Assembly: GCA_047967505.1 (NCBI GenBank)
Contig: CM106541.1
DNA: 64,000 bases
Reading direction: 5' to 3' (one strand)
Source: Dipteris shenzhenensis
Taxonomy: Eukaryota > Polypodiophyta > Polypodiopsida > Gleicheniales
Made by a program: the position numbers and the translations under genes
The notes under the pieces: generated by a model
What the model was told of the DNA's origin: nothing
Seen by the model: the letters and a program-made list of their open reading frames with translations, nothing else
Databases searched by the model: none
Shown here: one piece after another, positions 34,905 through 46,530 of the stretch
How the letters are laid out: each line of letters begins with the position of its first letter
How positions within the stretch are numbered: the first letter of the stretch is position 1

Positions 34905-35423
34905 ACCTTCTCTCCAAAAGCTGGGCAAATTCTTTTAATGGCCTCTCTCAAAAGCTTCCCACAGAAAGCTGGTCACCCCACTTATTTAGGCATCTTTTAA
35001 TGTCTTTGCAACAACTTTGATGGTTCTAGATAAATGGCCCAAGGCCCCTGAGGAATAGTCAACTCATTTAATGCCCTTAAAACATGGGATATTAAACCAC
35101 TCTCTTGTACTTGCACACAATTCTTTCATCTTCCAACAATTAAATCACTAACTACTAGTGCTTTGTGTGCTCTTTGCGCCTTTGGCGTTGCCAACCCTTG
35201 CGGATGCACTTTTCTGCGTGCAATTACTTGGTTGACTAGTCAACCCTATTTGACTGAATAAAATATTCATTCAACAAACCATTTTACGCTTGTTTATTTT
35301 TATCTTGTTGCCGTAATGCAACATAACGTGTTCGTGTTGGCCAAGACTAACCTTTTCTTGACCTTCCTTGAGTTGACCAAAGTCAAACCCCTTTGGCCAA
35401 AGCCGAAAGTCGTTCTTTCTTGA
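34905..35423. other. Region after PPR remnant, probably part of a gypsy LTR
   Basis: No coding signal. The minus-strand gypsy remnant to the right (35743-36201) has its 3' LTR starting near 35742 and running leftward, so part of this stretch may be LTR. I cannot find its far end without a second LTR. Confidence 0.4.
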
Positions 35424-35755
35424 AGATTGGAGCTTGGGTCAATCTAGACTTGATTAATCGAAGCAAACCCTTGTTTGACCAAAAGTCAAACTCTTTGACC
35501 AAAGTCAACTTATGCAATATATGCAAAAATACTTTCTTCATTTCTTTGGAATATTATCATTTTACAATTTTATTTCTTGATTGAAGCCAAGATTGGAGCT
35601 TGGTCAATTTAGACTTGATTGATAGAAGCAAACCCTTGTTTGACAAAAAGTCAAACTCTTTGACCGGAGTCAACTGATGCAATCCATGCAAAAATACTTT
35701 CTTTATTTCTTTGGAATATCATCATTTTATAACTTTGTGACATCCCCTCGGCTTC
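35424..35755. repeat. 166-bp tandem duplication inside a probable LTR
   Basis: AGATTGGAGCTTGG starts at 35424 and 35590; both units then carry GAAGCAAACCCTTGTTTGAC, AGTCAAACTCTTTGACC and TTTCTTTGGAATAT in register. The duplication abuts the presumed LTR start (minus-strand TGTCACAAAG at about 35742). Confidence 0.85.
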
Positions 35756-36201
35756 TTATTAATTGTCCTCAACTGAAAAGCCTCTTCATATGCCGTAAGA
35801 AGCTTAGGATACTCAATGAAAACTTCATCAAATCACTTGGCATGCAGAACTGAATAATTCTTGATCTTGACAAGATAGCGTCTAAAGACCTTTCCTTGTC
35901 TTGTTCATTTATCTGCATGTGAAACAATCTGTCTTGGCTGAAGGTCCTCCTCTAGCTCTTCCACCTTAGGTGGATCCTCATAGACTGGTTCTAGAGGCTT
36001 TGGTCCTTGGTACTTCTTTAGAAGACTCACATGGAAAGCATTGTGAATCCTCCAACTAGGGATGTCTTGACCATCGGGCTTTCTCTCTAATTGACCAGTG
36101 GGTTTGTGTTTTGTGAAATCTATTGTAACTCCGCTCTTGACCATCCAGTTTTGTGTGTTGTGGATTCTCTCTCTCTCTCTCTCTCCCCTCTCTTGCAGCA
36201 T
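35743..36201 (-). pseudogene. C-terminal end of a Ty3/gypsy polyprotein with chromodomain-like tail
   Basis: Minus-strand frame 36201-35905 encodes PSWRIHNAFHVSLLKKY, the junction motif that ends the integrase C-terminal domain of gypsy elements, then an acidic stretch and LQPRQIVSHADK. After one stop it continues in the same phase with GKVFRRYLVKIKNYSV, resembling a chromodomain. A purine-rich GAGGGGA and a TGTCACA start, read on the minus strand near 35742-35750, look like a polypurine tract and LTR start. Only the 3' end of this element is present. It is unrelated in sequence to the chromovirus at 27748-34227. Confidence 0.75.
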
Positions 36202-38780
36202 AGTCTATGTCTATTTTCTTATTGATGAAAATGCATAGCTTATGCTAAAGCCATATCAATTGCTTTTTTTAAAACATTCCAAATAATGATGAAAATTTTA
36301 AGAATCCAAAAAATTTAATGAAAGAGCATTATGCATACCTGTGAGAGAACGAAGTCGTCAAATGTATGGCCATATGTTGAGCTTGCAAGCTCTACCAAAA
36401 AACATAAGAAAATCAAGGACATTAGTACATGTTGAGTTCAATGATTTTGCAAGGTCGACTCACATGGTAGTAAAGTGCTCAAGAGAATGCGTGCACAAGG
36501 ACGAGGGGGTGAAAAAAAAACCATACGTAACGTATGGCAGAGAGTTGGCACAAGTCTCTCTGAAAGCACCACCGATGTAGGAGGTGTAGCATATAGGAGA
36601 TCGCATCCAATGTTGGATATGTTTCACGAATAAATTAAAGCAATTATGCAAGCTCGTAATTACATTTGCGAGTTGAAGTGTACGCCAGAACACGGTCCTT
36701 GTCTTGCTATCTTTGTTACATGTTCACTACCCTACGATTGCAATTGAATAATTAGTTACATATGGATGGATTCAACATTGAGCGTGCGTAATGATACAAG
36801 GTACGAGCTTTCAAAATTTACAAGCAGTAAACAATATTGTTCATTCCATTAAAAATCAGGTGTGTAGCATGCAAGGGATTCTACTTATGAGATCATTGGA
36901 GCTTGCTACAACATAGATTGGTTGGGAGGATAAAACCTGCCCGAACTTGTGATCCTTTGAGATTGGAAATTTTAGTCCTGGCTAGCTTTGACGATTTTGG
37001 ATTTAAGGAAGACGCTGCAATAAATCTGTACGTAACAATTGGGATGAACAATAGTGCTGAAATCTGGAAGCACTTGACTAGTGTTCATGCATATTCACCA
37101 TAGAAAGTTTTTCACAAGATTACGCCTTCCTTACAAGACAAATATTGGCTTGATCATTGAAAAGCAGGTCGGGATAACGTGCTGCAAGGTTAGGATTCTT
37201 GCCTCTTTGTTTTGTGAATCTGTGATTTTTTTTTGAAAGCTTTTAATTTTTTTTCAAAATCCACATCAAATAAATATATTTCACCTTGGCCGATGAAAGT
37301 TGAGAGTGGGCCAAGACCTTGTGAATGTGCTGTAATTATGAGACTGGTCCTGCTAGTCATCTTGGTCGATGATGTCGTCAAAAGAACAGTGGATGCAGCC
37401 AAGATGTTCTTCAGCAACATTGGTGCGGCAACCATGTTCCAAGAGCCATCTTTATTGTCGATTTGGAGCCAAGAGCTTGTCGACAACATTTTCATAAGGA
37501 GAAACGAATATGGTCAATATGCTGATTGTTAAAGTTTTACTCGGTTCATACGCCGATTGATGAGGAGAATCAACATCATTTTTAACTGATGACGCATCTG
37601 CCTGGAATAATTGGAGTGATTGATCAAAATAGCACGTCAGGATAATGTGTGGCTAAGCTAGATTGGAGGTTCCCACTCAATCTAGAGTTCTATGAATGGC
37701 AATAGCACGATGGCTGGGATAGCATTAAGCTCGCTGCTCTTCCACAAATTGCTCGATTGTGAACCCTATCAACATACCTGCTCTGTTTAAGCTCCCATGC
37801 ATGGCGTCCTCTTCTTCTTCCTTTGCGTCAACAATCACCTGTTATGTTGTTTCCATGGCAGCTTCCATGGCGTCCTCTGCAAGTCCTCTTACATGAGCTC
37901 ATTTGCCCGATCTTCGTGAAGATCATTGTTGGCTGCTGCTTGTTTTAACCTTTTAAAGATTTTAGTACAGAGAGCTCTTATATGCACTCTCAATTTAGCT
38001 CTTGGAATCAACCATCTACATTCCCTTATTTCTTTTTGCAAAAAGTAGTGCAGATTATATTACTTCGAGAACAAGATTACAAGAAGCCCGGCTGGGGCTG
38101 CTATCTCAAAACGGATGCAGCCCTGCTCAAGGTCAAAACAAGAACTACATGCCTCTCATGGCAGAATCAAATGGGTGTGGGCAAATAGCCAAAGAGGGGG
38201 GGAGAAACGCCACTGAAGGCCCTACGATGCATGCCTGTCTCGGCGGCGGCCAGTGCCACTCTCTTGGGTCCCAATCAACCTCCGCTAGGGCTCAACCCTC
38301 CCAAAGCTATGGCCGCCAATGCTGCACCTGTGTTTGCTCGATTAAAGGGTCAATCTGCCAAGCCTTCCCCTGAAGGCCAACCCCCCCCCCTGATTTTCTG
38401 CCAGACTAGAAGAGAGTCTATCACTACTCCCTCCCTTCGAAGCCTGACTGTCTTCAACGACTGCAAAAGAGGATATCGTGGAATCTACAAGAGGGCAAGC
38501 CACCACCAGTGGGATGCCAAGCGGAGTGAATTGGCCCAACCATCTCTCATCTCTTGGGAGATGCTCCATCAACATGGGTGGCATCATCCATCTGGGATCA
38601 CAGCCTCAATCTCCGCCTGCCACACCTGAGCACCTCGGACCCACCTACTGCAGTTATGAAGTCCTTTGTCTCCAAATGCCTGAAGGTATCTCTCTAGACA
38701 CAAACGGATCTCGCAAGTTCCTGCGCCCACCTGTCCCAATCGATGTGCGACCGTTCTCCTAGCTGTTGACTTGTGCTGTC
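36202..38780. other. Region without firmly recognised gene
   Basis: Contains a short (CT)n at 36167-36186, AT-rich sequence, then GC-richer DNA from about 38050. Plus-strand frames at 38002-38373, 38231-38629 and 38478-38762 are Pro/Ser/Ala-rich, overlap one another and match no family I know; they may belong to the LINE on the right. Confidence 0.4.
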
Positions 38781-38789
38781 CATCACTCG

Positions 38790-39860
38790 GCCATTCTAGA
38801 TGAGTGGCTGACGATCGATCTCCTCCTGGCTGCTACGGGGCATCTGGGTGACGCTAAGTTGCAATCGTCTCCAAACAACAATGAGACTGTGAAGGAAGGG
38901 TGAGCGTGGCTGCGTAAGTGGGGCGGTTGTGAAGATCCATCAGACAGAGGGCAACCACTCTCCACCTCTCCTTGAGCACACGTGCTAATCTCCTGTTGAA
39001 GCAAAAGTTTCCACGTTGGCACCCCGGGGTCAGGCCATGGATAACAAGTCCGGATCAATGATGCCTAGGACGCCTTCAGTGAGGAAGGATGACAGTTTGC
39101 CAGGCCACCCTAGCTTTGGCGTCTCTCGTGCCATCAAATCCTGACCACAAAAAGCTCCAAACCAACTACTTGAGCTGCGCCATGCAAGCTCGAGAGAAGC
39201 ACCAGCATGAGGCCACATACCAGGTTGTGGCAAGGTGCACCTGGTTGACCACGAGGGCCCGTCTTGCAAGCGAGAGCCTCGTAGTGCTCCAAAATGCAAG
39301 CTTTCGTCGAATGGAATCAAGCACAGGGAGGAACTGTTGGGCTGGGGAGATATCCAGACCTACTTGGAATCCTAGGTACCACGTCGTCTGTCCCCTGGGG
39401 ATCCACCTGAAGCCGAGGAAGATCCCCCATTGCGAGCTGGCTCCTGGGTCTATGAGAAAAACAACTAATTTATGCCATTCGATTTTCGCTCCTGTCGCTA
39501 AGCAAAAGATCTCCAATGCCAACCTTACCCTTTCTAGCGTCTCCTTGTTGTCCTGAACATACAACGCCGTGTCATCCGGGTACTCGAAACCCAGCAGCTC
39601 AGCACTATCTCTGATAGGTAATCGGCCTCCACGAAGCATGGTTGTGCAGGCACGGAGGAAGCGATAGTCAAAGTCTGCAGCATTGAAGCCCCTATACCAT
39701 GGAACTAGGAGAATGATCTTCCCATCTACTGTGACTGGGGTCCATTTGACCATGTTGCTCACAGCCCTTGCCGATAAAAGCTTGAGACAGAATATGCCTC
39801 TGCCCATGAAAGCCACCTCCTCGATGTGACGAGAAATAGACTGGACTCACTCATGCACTG
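38790..39860 (-). pseudogene. LINE (non-LTR retrotransposon) reverse-transcriptase remnant
   Basis: Minus-strand frame 39816-39166 encodes GRGIFCLKLLSARAVSNMV-type sequence, LLGFEYPDDTALYVQ (the L1-type FADD/YADD catalytic motif, here YPDD), EIFCLATGAKIEWHK, and FWSTTRLSLARRALVVNQV, all typical of plant L1/RTE ORF2. A frameshift near 39166-39320 leads into a further segment (LMARETPKLGWPGKLSS) that corresponds to the region after RT. The endonuclease part is not recognised, and the copy is truncated and non-functional. Confidence 0.85.
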
Positions 39861-41330
39861 AAGTACTGGCGAAGTTCGTGGCAGCTCGCTCCACCAAGGT
39901 CACCTATTGCTCTGTCAACATGACTTGGTAGGCCGTGGAAGGGGGGGGGGTCCATCTGGGCCTCTGAATCCAGACAAGAAGCCTTCAAGCCGCCATATAG
40001 AATAGACAAACCGTGAAGCCGCTCGAGAGAAGGGGCTGCCACTAAAAGTAGGGGGAGCGGTGGAAGAGAGTGGAGCCCCATGGAGGTGGAAGATGGAAGT
40101 GAAGGATAGAAGGTCGTGCTGTCCACACAAGACCCATGGTGTCCACCTCGCACCCGAGATGCCTAGGGGCAGCTCGCACCTATGTTGTGCGTGAGCTCAA
40201 GCCAAGCAGGTCGCAAAGGGCACGAGCACGCCATCTCTGCTTTGGGCATGTCACACATATGCTGAATAGGTCGCATAGACAACGGGTAGGTCACCACGGA
40301 CACGAACAAGTCACAGGCAAGGGTGCGAACAGGTCGCGAAGTGCCGCGGGGGAGGTGTGGAATAGGCCAGACAGCGACGGAGTAGAATGCGGGGGGGAGG
40401 AGTTGAGGATGGCAAGGATGAGGCTAGGTGAGATGCGATGGGGGAGGTAGCTGGAAGGGAGAGCGGTATCGAGTTCGCAGGAGATCGGAGGTGAGTGTTT
40501 TCTTTTGGTAAGTAAACAATGATCATGTTATGATCCCATCTACATTCCCTTAGTGTTCGTGTAGCTTGTGTTTCGCAGGAGGAACCATTACAAGCCGAGA
40601 GGGCGATGTGCACCCTCAATTCATCTCCTAGAATTGACCAACAACATTCCCCTAGTCTTTGTTTAGCTTGTGTACAACACCTCCAAATAAGAGGTCTGAT
40701 GTTGCCAACAAGATTCATTCAACACTGCATCCATTGCAAACAATATATGGTGGGTTGTTTCATTTTGTCTCTATCCAGATTCCAGGAAGGTTTGACAATT
40801 CAATGTTGATGTTGTGCTTCAAATTGTCCACTTCTAAAATTCTTCTGCCATGTGAGCAATATTGAGGTAGTGCACATCATTGCCAACACAATTGAGACAA
40901 GGAAATAGCTTGCGTTGAAGGACACTCAACCGTCCGTGCTCACAATTAGGAAGAGAAGTAGGGCGGTCACGGTTGTGCACACCTTCGTAAGTGGTGAGAA
41001 CACATTTGGATCTACCAGAGAATACTTGGCTTGCTTCCTAGCAGTGCAATGTCTGTCAGTTCAAGATATTATAGGATGCCATCATCAGATTGTTGGAGTG
41101 ATTTACATGAGCCTGTGTAAGTGACGAAGCCTATGGAATGCTTGCAGCCATTCACATTGATAAAACAGAGCTACAAGTAGGGAGGCCGTCTGGTATAGAA
41201 GTTTTCTGTAATGAAAGCAAGAGCTTGAAATTTTGCCATTTTTAAAATCGTTATTCAAGCATGTCGATCACCACCTTTGCAGGGTAGATTGGCCATGCAA
41301 TTGCGATAGCTACAAGTGGGCTCAAAGGTG
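39861..41330. other. Region without recognised gene
   Basis: GC-rich until about 40480, with a poly-G run at 39938-39950, then more typical composition. Open frames on both strands overlap each other and are rich in Arg, Pro and Ser; none has a recognisable domain. It may be the 5' part of the LINE to the left. Confidence 0.4.
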
Positions 41331-42540
41331 TTACAATTTCACCTTAGAGCATCCTAGATAACACTCTATAGGGCTAAGTTGTCCATCTGCTTCATCTAAC
41401 CTCTGGAATACTTGGTCCAACCTCTTTGCATGTTCTTTCCTAGAGCTGTATATACAAATAACATCCAGAAATGCCCTTACAAATTTATCAATAAAAGGGG
41501 CTAACACCTCATCAGTATTGTCCTAATACCAGGCTGGTGCATTCTGTAACCCAAATGGTATTACCTTGTAACAGAAGCAACTTCATGGTGTGATGAACGT
41601 GGTTTTAACTTGATCCTCCTCTGCTATGAAAATTTGGAAATAGCTAGAATATCCATCACATACACTATATTTTTCATATCGTGCTACCCTGTCCAATATA
41701 TCATCAATGAATGGAAACGGATAATGATTGCTTTTGGTCACTGCATTAAGTGGTTTGTAATCTACACATACTCTTCATTCATGTGTATGCTTTGGAATAA
41801 TAACCACAAGATTTCCCCAGTCTGAGTGCTTCACTAGATAAATCAGTTCAGCCTTAAGCAACTTATTCAGCTCATCTCTGAGTATAGGTAAGAGTTCTCT
41901 GTGTGAATTCTTCTCACCTTCTGGAAATTGGCTTGCTGCCCTCTTTTATCTCTATCCGCATTGGCTCACATTTTAAACCTTTGATCTGTTCATACGAAGT
42001 AATAAATAGGTCTGGATACTGATGAATCACTCTCAAATATTCTTCTTTTTCCACTTCTTCAAGGCTGGAATTAAACATAGCCAGTAGCAACTTTTCTTTT
42101 TTGTCTGGGAAGGCCGGGGTTCCATCAACCTATCCCTATCCTCCAATTTGCTCTCTTCTTTAGCTTTGTGTATCTCTACAGCTTGCATCATATATTCTGA
42201 ATCTTCCAGCACATATGACAACTGCCCCTCCTCTTCTGAAGTAGTGCTCTCCTCTTCTGTCTCACTGTTAGACTCCTCTTCCACACTTGTTTCATCAGGC
42301 TCTTCATCAATTTCCTGATTTTTCCTTGTGCTTATTGGCAGCCTGAAATGGGCATTCCAAGACCTTATGGCCCCATCACATTTGACGTTTCTGATGCCTG
42401 TCAAGAGTTACTAAATTAAGCTTCTTGGATCCTGATTGCCCCTCCTTTCCCCTTCCAATGGGAGTAGATGGATTTGTGTGGGCTTTATTACACCCTCAAG
42501 CTTCTCTTCTATTAGCAAAACTTCTCCATTGTTCGTCTTT

Positions 42541-42571
<31 letters not shown>

Positions 42572-43230
42572 GATAGAGAGAGAGAGAGAGAGACGTACGT
42601 ACGTATGTATATGTATATATATACATAGGGATAGTATCCGATCGTACAAAGCAGATTTTTGTTTCTACATTAAAAGCTAGGTGGATAATAACCTCCAAGT
42701 CGTTCCCCGTCTCTTATGGACCTATGCAAACCTCCCAAAAATCATATTTGCTTGCTCGCACCCAGGCTTACGTTAAAAAGTTCCAATTTGATAAAAAAGA
42801 CTCTAAAATCTATCAGCATAGTCTCACATAGAGTCGTCATCGAAAGCACCTCTATAAGCATATCACATTGAAATTCATGAGGAAGAAAACTCTCACTTCT
42901 TTAGCAGCTACACCATTAGCCTCCATGGCTTGCCACCAAAAAAGCAACTGGCCCTCTACTAAAGCTATCATAAAGTTCATCTTTTCTCTCTCCAATGGAG
43001 ATTCAAAGGCAAAAGAAGTATCCAAAGATGGGCGGTGGAAAACGCTCCTCGCCGACCTGCGTTCAGCCCTCGCCTCTCTTAAGCAGTCTGGGGTGGGGCT
43101 GAGCCCGAGCTCAGCCCTGCCCCTCCTCCTCCTCTCCCTCTTTCCCTCCTTCCCCTCCACATCTTTCTTCTTCGTGGAGGTTGCTGCTCCTGATGCTATT
43201 GCCCTCCTCCTCCAGTTCAAGAGCCATTTT
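41330..43230 (-). mobile_element. Second Ty3/gypsy remnant (gag, acidic linker, RT), minus strand
   Basis: Reading right to left: a gag piece at 43220-42852 with LEREKMNFMIALVEGQLLFW and WQAMEAN; an acidic linker at 42404-42033 with SETEEESTTSEEEG and SYVLEDSEYMMQAVEIHK; and a decayed RT (about 42030-41340) with ELNKLLKAELIYLVKHSDWG, RVCVDYKPLNAVTKSNHYPF, an in-frame stop, VIPFGLQNAPA and a damaged catalytic box AFLDVICIYSS (normally Y/F-x-DD). The order and strand support one element with internal loss. No LTR could be defined. A microsatellite at 42543-42600 lies between gag and linker. Confidence 0.75.
42543..42640. repeat. (AT)n-(GA)n-(ACGT)n microsatellite
   Basis: About 15 TA units, then GA units to 42592, then ACGTACGT and GTATATGTATATAT. 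It sits inside the minus-strand gypsy remnant. Confidence 0.9.
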
Positions 43231-44379
43231 GTTATTGAAAATACGTTGATTTGCCTTAGTGAGATCCTTGGAAGCTGCTTCTCCCAGTTTCTCTACTTTG
43301 TTCATAGATGATGGCCATCTATTGTTTCCCTCTTCTTGATGCCCATGGCTTGGAATACTCCCTTGTCCGTTGGATTTCTTGGTATGGTTTTCTCACACCC
43401 TCTCTACCCAGCCTCTTGCTGACATTGGAGAGCGTTGTGTGAGCAAAATTGTAAATAAAAATACTGTACATTTTGTTCAAAAATGTGGTCAACAGTTGAA
43501 TGCGATGTCAGAGTTGGGGATTTAAAGTTTTGCACTGCACCACACAAATGTTGATGTGTAGGAGAGAGAAAAAATTAATTAGTTCTTGGAATAGTACAAA
43601 TGTTTTTCTAAAAAGAGTGGTTAAATGTACATTGTGAGGTGGCAATGAGGTGTCAACAGGGGGTGACAAGGAGATTTGTGTGTCAGTTAGAGCATGTACA
43701 AGAGAGTGTGGCAGGCATGTGGGGTGTATGTGTCAGTTTCCCAGGCTTCAGGAAGCATGTAGATGGACATGTGGAGGTTCTGGAGCTTCTAGGCTCATTC
43801 CAGGAGGTGTGCACCCATTTTAGGCTAGAGAGAGCTTATTCTAGACTGGAGGAAGTAGGAAAGAGAGGTGCCCAAGCTTGAGGAGGCTATAGGAGGCAGT
43901 TCTGAAGCTGTGGATGCTGAGCTGGTGGTGTAGGGCATGCTGGGAGATCAATTCTGTCGCGAGGAGGGTGAAATCTGAAAGAGGGCTGCTGTTTTCTTTG
44001 AAGGAGAGTGGTGGGCAGCTAGTTCCTAGGTGAGGGCTTCAGTTTCATTGCGAAAGTGTGCATAGATTTGATGCTACAGGGTGCAGAAGAGCAAGGTGGC
44101 GACTTTTTTGCTGGAATCTAGGGCGAGGAAGCAGAGGGAAGCGGGCAACTTCATAAAGAGCAATTTCCAGGGTCATGCAAGTGTGCAAAGACTAGGCGAC
44201 CACATGAACAATGTTTCCAGGTGAAGGTTTTGCAGTCAGGCATAGCACTTGAGGTAGGAGACTTGTTTTTATCTAATTTCAATTAAGGGTTTTGCTGTCC
44301 TGGGGTAGGCCAGCTCTGGAACAAGAATTTGGAAGCTGAATTTGCATGGAAATGTGGCTTGATGGTGCCTCTCTGACTA
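43231..44379. other. Region without recognised gene; likely leader of the plus-strand gypsy remnant
   Basis: Plus-strand sequence becomes G-rich from 43640 and leads into the gag-like frame at 44380. No domain is recognisable; short frame 43639-43881 has no known motif. Confidence 0.4.
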
Positions 44380-45335
44380 TAGAAGCTTGTGGGAGTGTTT
44401 TTTGTGTGAGTACATGCTGAAACAACATCTTGAGTATGGTATGATAAGGACAACCTTTTTTGCAAGGTTTGCACAGGCTAGAAGCCCGAATGAAGTTTGG
44501 AAGGAGCTACATATAGTGAGATAGGAAGAAGATCAGGATGTAGAACAGTATTTGATACAATTTGAAAAATGGTGGAGTTTATGGTTTGAAGCTCTTATTC
44601 CAGAAGTGCCACCACAGATGATCAAAAGAGACTGTTTTGTGGCAGGTCCAAAGCCTACACTTCGATTGAAGGTTGAGTTGAAAGACCTGCATAGTTTTGA
44701 GGATGTGGTCAGGGTGGCCAGAGAGAAAGCGTGGAAAAGCAAAAGGTTGAGGCAGCTTGGTATGCACGAAGAGCCCAAGAATCTGATGAATAATTCTGAG
44801 GTGATTAAGGCATATGCAGAGAAGGAAGCTATGCTTATTCCAATACAGGAAGATTCTTTGAAGATGATGAATATGAAATATCGGTTTCCAATTCCTTGAA
44901 TCAATGATGTAATTGAGTGATGCAATGGTGCATTGACTTTCAACAGAATAGATTTGGTATCAACAATAAGGATAGTACTGATGTGAACGATAGAGCTTTG
45001 AACAAGATGACTATCAAAATTTGGTTTCTAATTTGACTCAAAAGTGCATCGACTTTGAATAGAATAGATTTGAAGAGTGGCTATCAACAAGGGTACTATT
45101 GGAGGATATACACAAAACCCTATTCTGTACTTCTTTTGGAGTTTTTTAGTATCTAGTTGTCCCATTTGGGTTAACTAAGGCTTTTGCTATATTAAATCAG
45201 CTGATGAGTCAAATCTATTAGGAGCATAGGGATTTTGCTGGAACTTTCTTTGATGAGATCATTGTATTCAGCAAGGATGAGGAGGAACATAGAAAACTTT
45301 TTGATGTCTTTACATTATTAAAGGAAAGTTATTGT
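44380..45335 (+). mobile_element. Third Ty3/gypsy remnant (gag and RT fragments), plus strand
   Basis: Gag-like text reads through a TAG near 44522: ARSPNEVWKELHIV, then EDQDVEQYLIQFEKWWSL and FEDVVRVAREKAWKSKRL (44552-44899). After sequence with small direct duplications (TTTCAACAGAATAG and TTTGAATAGAATAG near 44939 and 45055), RT text follows: LEDIHKTLF, FGVF-stop-YLVVPFGL, then AGTFFDEIIVFSKDEEEHRK (45090-45310). The catalytic DD reads D-E, so RT is dead. The protease and RT fingers are missing between the two parts. Confidence 0.75.
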
Positions 45336-45996
45336 GTGTGTCATTTTGCCATAATGGAAGAGGTCGTACTTCAAGGCCTTCCATTTGTTATAATTGATGA
45401 AAAGGAATATTTGTTCCTTGTTGACATTCAATCGGTGACCAGGTTTTGCGAAGACGAGGCCTTGTCCGCACTCTACAATTGGGAGCAGAATATTGATTTT
45501 GATTACCCAAAAGAAGGACACCCTCGTTGCACGGATTTGGCATCCGTGGAGTCCTTGGAGGTGCCCATCACGGCAACAATACAAGAAATGTTACAAGCAG
45601 AGCAACGCTTTGTGCCCGACCAAGAAGTGCAAGCACAGCTAGTAAGAAGAAGAGCAGAAAAGAGTCCTAGGTGGGACCTTGTCCTGGGTCCATAGTCTTC
45701 TAGTGAAGCTCCACAAGCCTTGATCAAAGTAGAAACTCAATCTGTCAAAAGCCATGTTTGTTGTACCTTTAGCTGTGAACGTGCACAAATGCATTCTTGT
45801 AAGGCGCGACGTGGCCTTAGGCGCATTCGGGCAAAGGGTGACCAAAAGAATTTTGGCTGCTGCGGCAAGAGGTGCATTAATCAATGTGACCGATCCACAA
45901 CTAATTGCATCTACTTTTGCAGAGCCAACGATCATGTCTAGGAAGAGAAGATCCGATACGTTTAAGGCTATAGAAGCTGCCCAAAAACACTTGTAA
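45336..45996 (+). pseudogene. Unrecognised protein-coding remnant
   Basis: Frame 45336-45695 contains LQGLPFVIIDEKEYLFLVDI and ALYNWEQNIDFDYPKEGH; a second frame in another phase (45754-45996) contains MFVVPLAVNVHKCILVRRDV and AAAARGALINVTDPQLIAS. Both look protein-like in composition and the second ends with TAA, but I recognise neither. They could be two exons or a frameshifted gene. It begins where the gypsy RT fragment stops, and converges with the histone-like frame on the other strand. Confidence 0.35.
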
Positions 45997-46530
45997 TTCC
46001 ATACGTTGTTTGCGCATGGTGTAACACCATTGTAATACAATTTTGGGTTCTATTATTTGCCTCCATTAGTGTTGAATGATTATGCAATGTTTACATGTTT
46101 ACGATCGCATATGATTATTAATGTCGGTAGCATCGCTCATGTCTAAAGTACTGCATTGATGTTGAACATATCACAAGCGATCGAAATTACAATCCTGCAC
46201 CGATCGCGTTCAAATGCAAAAGATCGCGTAAGTGTCAAAATCTGAGGGTTTTATCATGCAGCAGTGCCGTCTAGCCCTCTTGCACGCCAACACGAGCAGT
46301 GTTGCAGGCGGGCTCTCCCCGGGCTCCAAAAAAAAATCACATCTGCATGCACCTATGGGTCTTTCGAACATGAAATTAAATCATATCATTGCAAAATTAT
46401 TCAAAAATTTGCAAATTTAATCAAATAATTGCGAGAACATATAGAAAAAATTCAATTGATTCATATAACATATACATGTTTGGACACATTTGTCATGATA
46501 TTTACATGCAACTACATACAATGTCAAGTT
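45997..46530. other. Spacer with GATCGC-rich sequence between convergent remnants
   Basis: Contains several CGATCGC/GATCGCG motifs between 46100 and 46230, in otherwise AT-rich DNA, and no recognised gene. Confidence 0.4.

Noticed and set aside
38231-38762. Plus-strand Pro/Ala-rich frames as a LINE ORF1
   Set aside because: Overlapping phases, no zinc knuckle or RNA-binding motif, and opposite strand to the LINE RT; evidence too weak to call.
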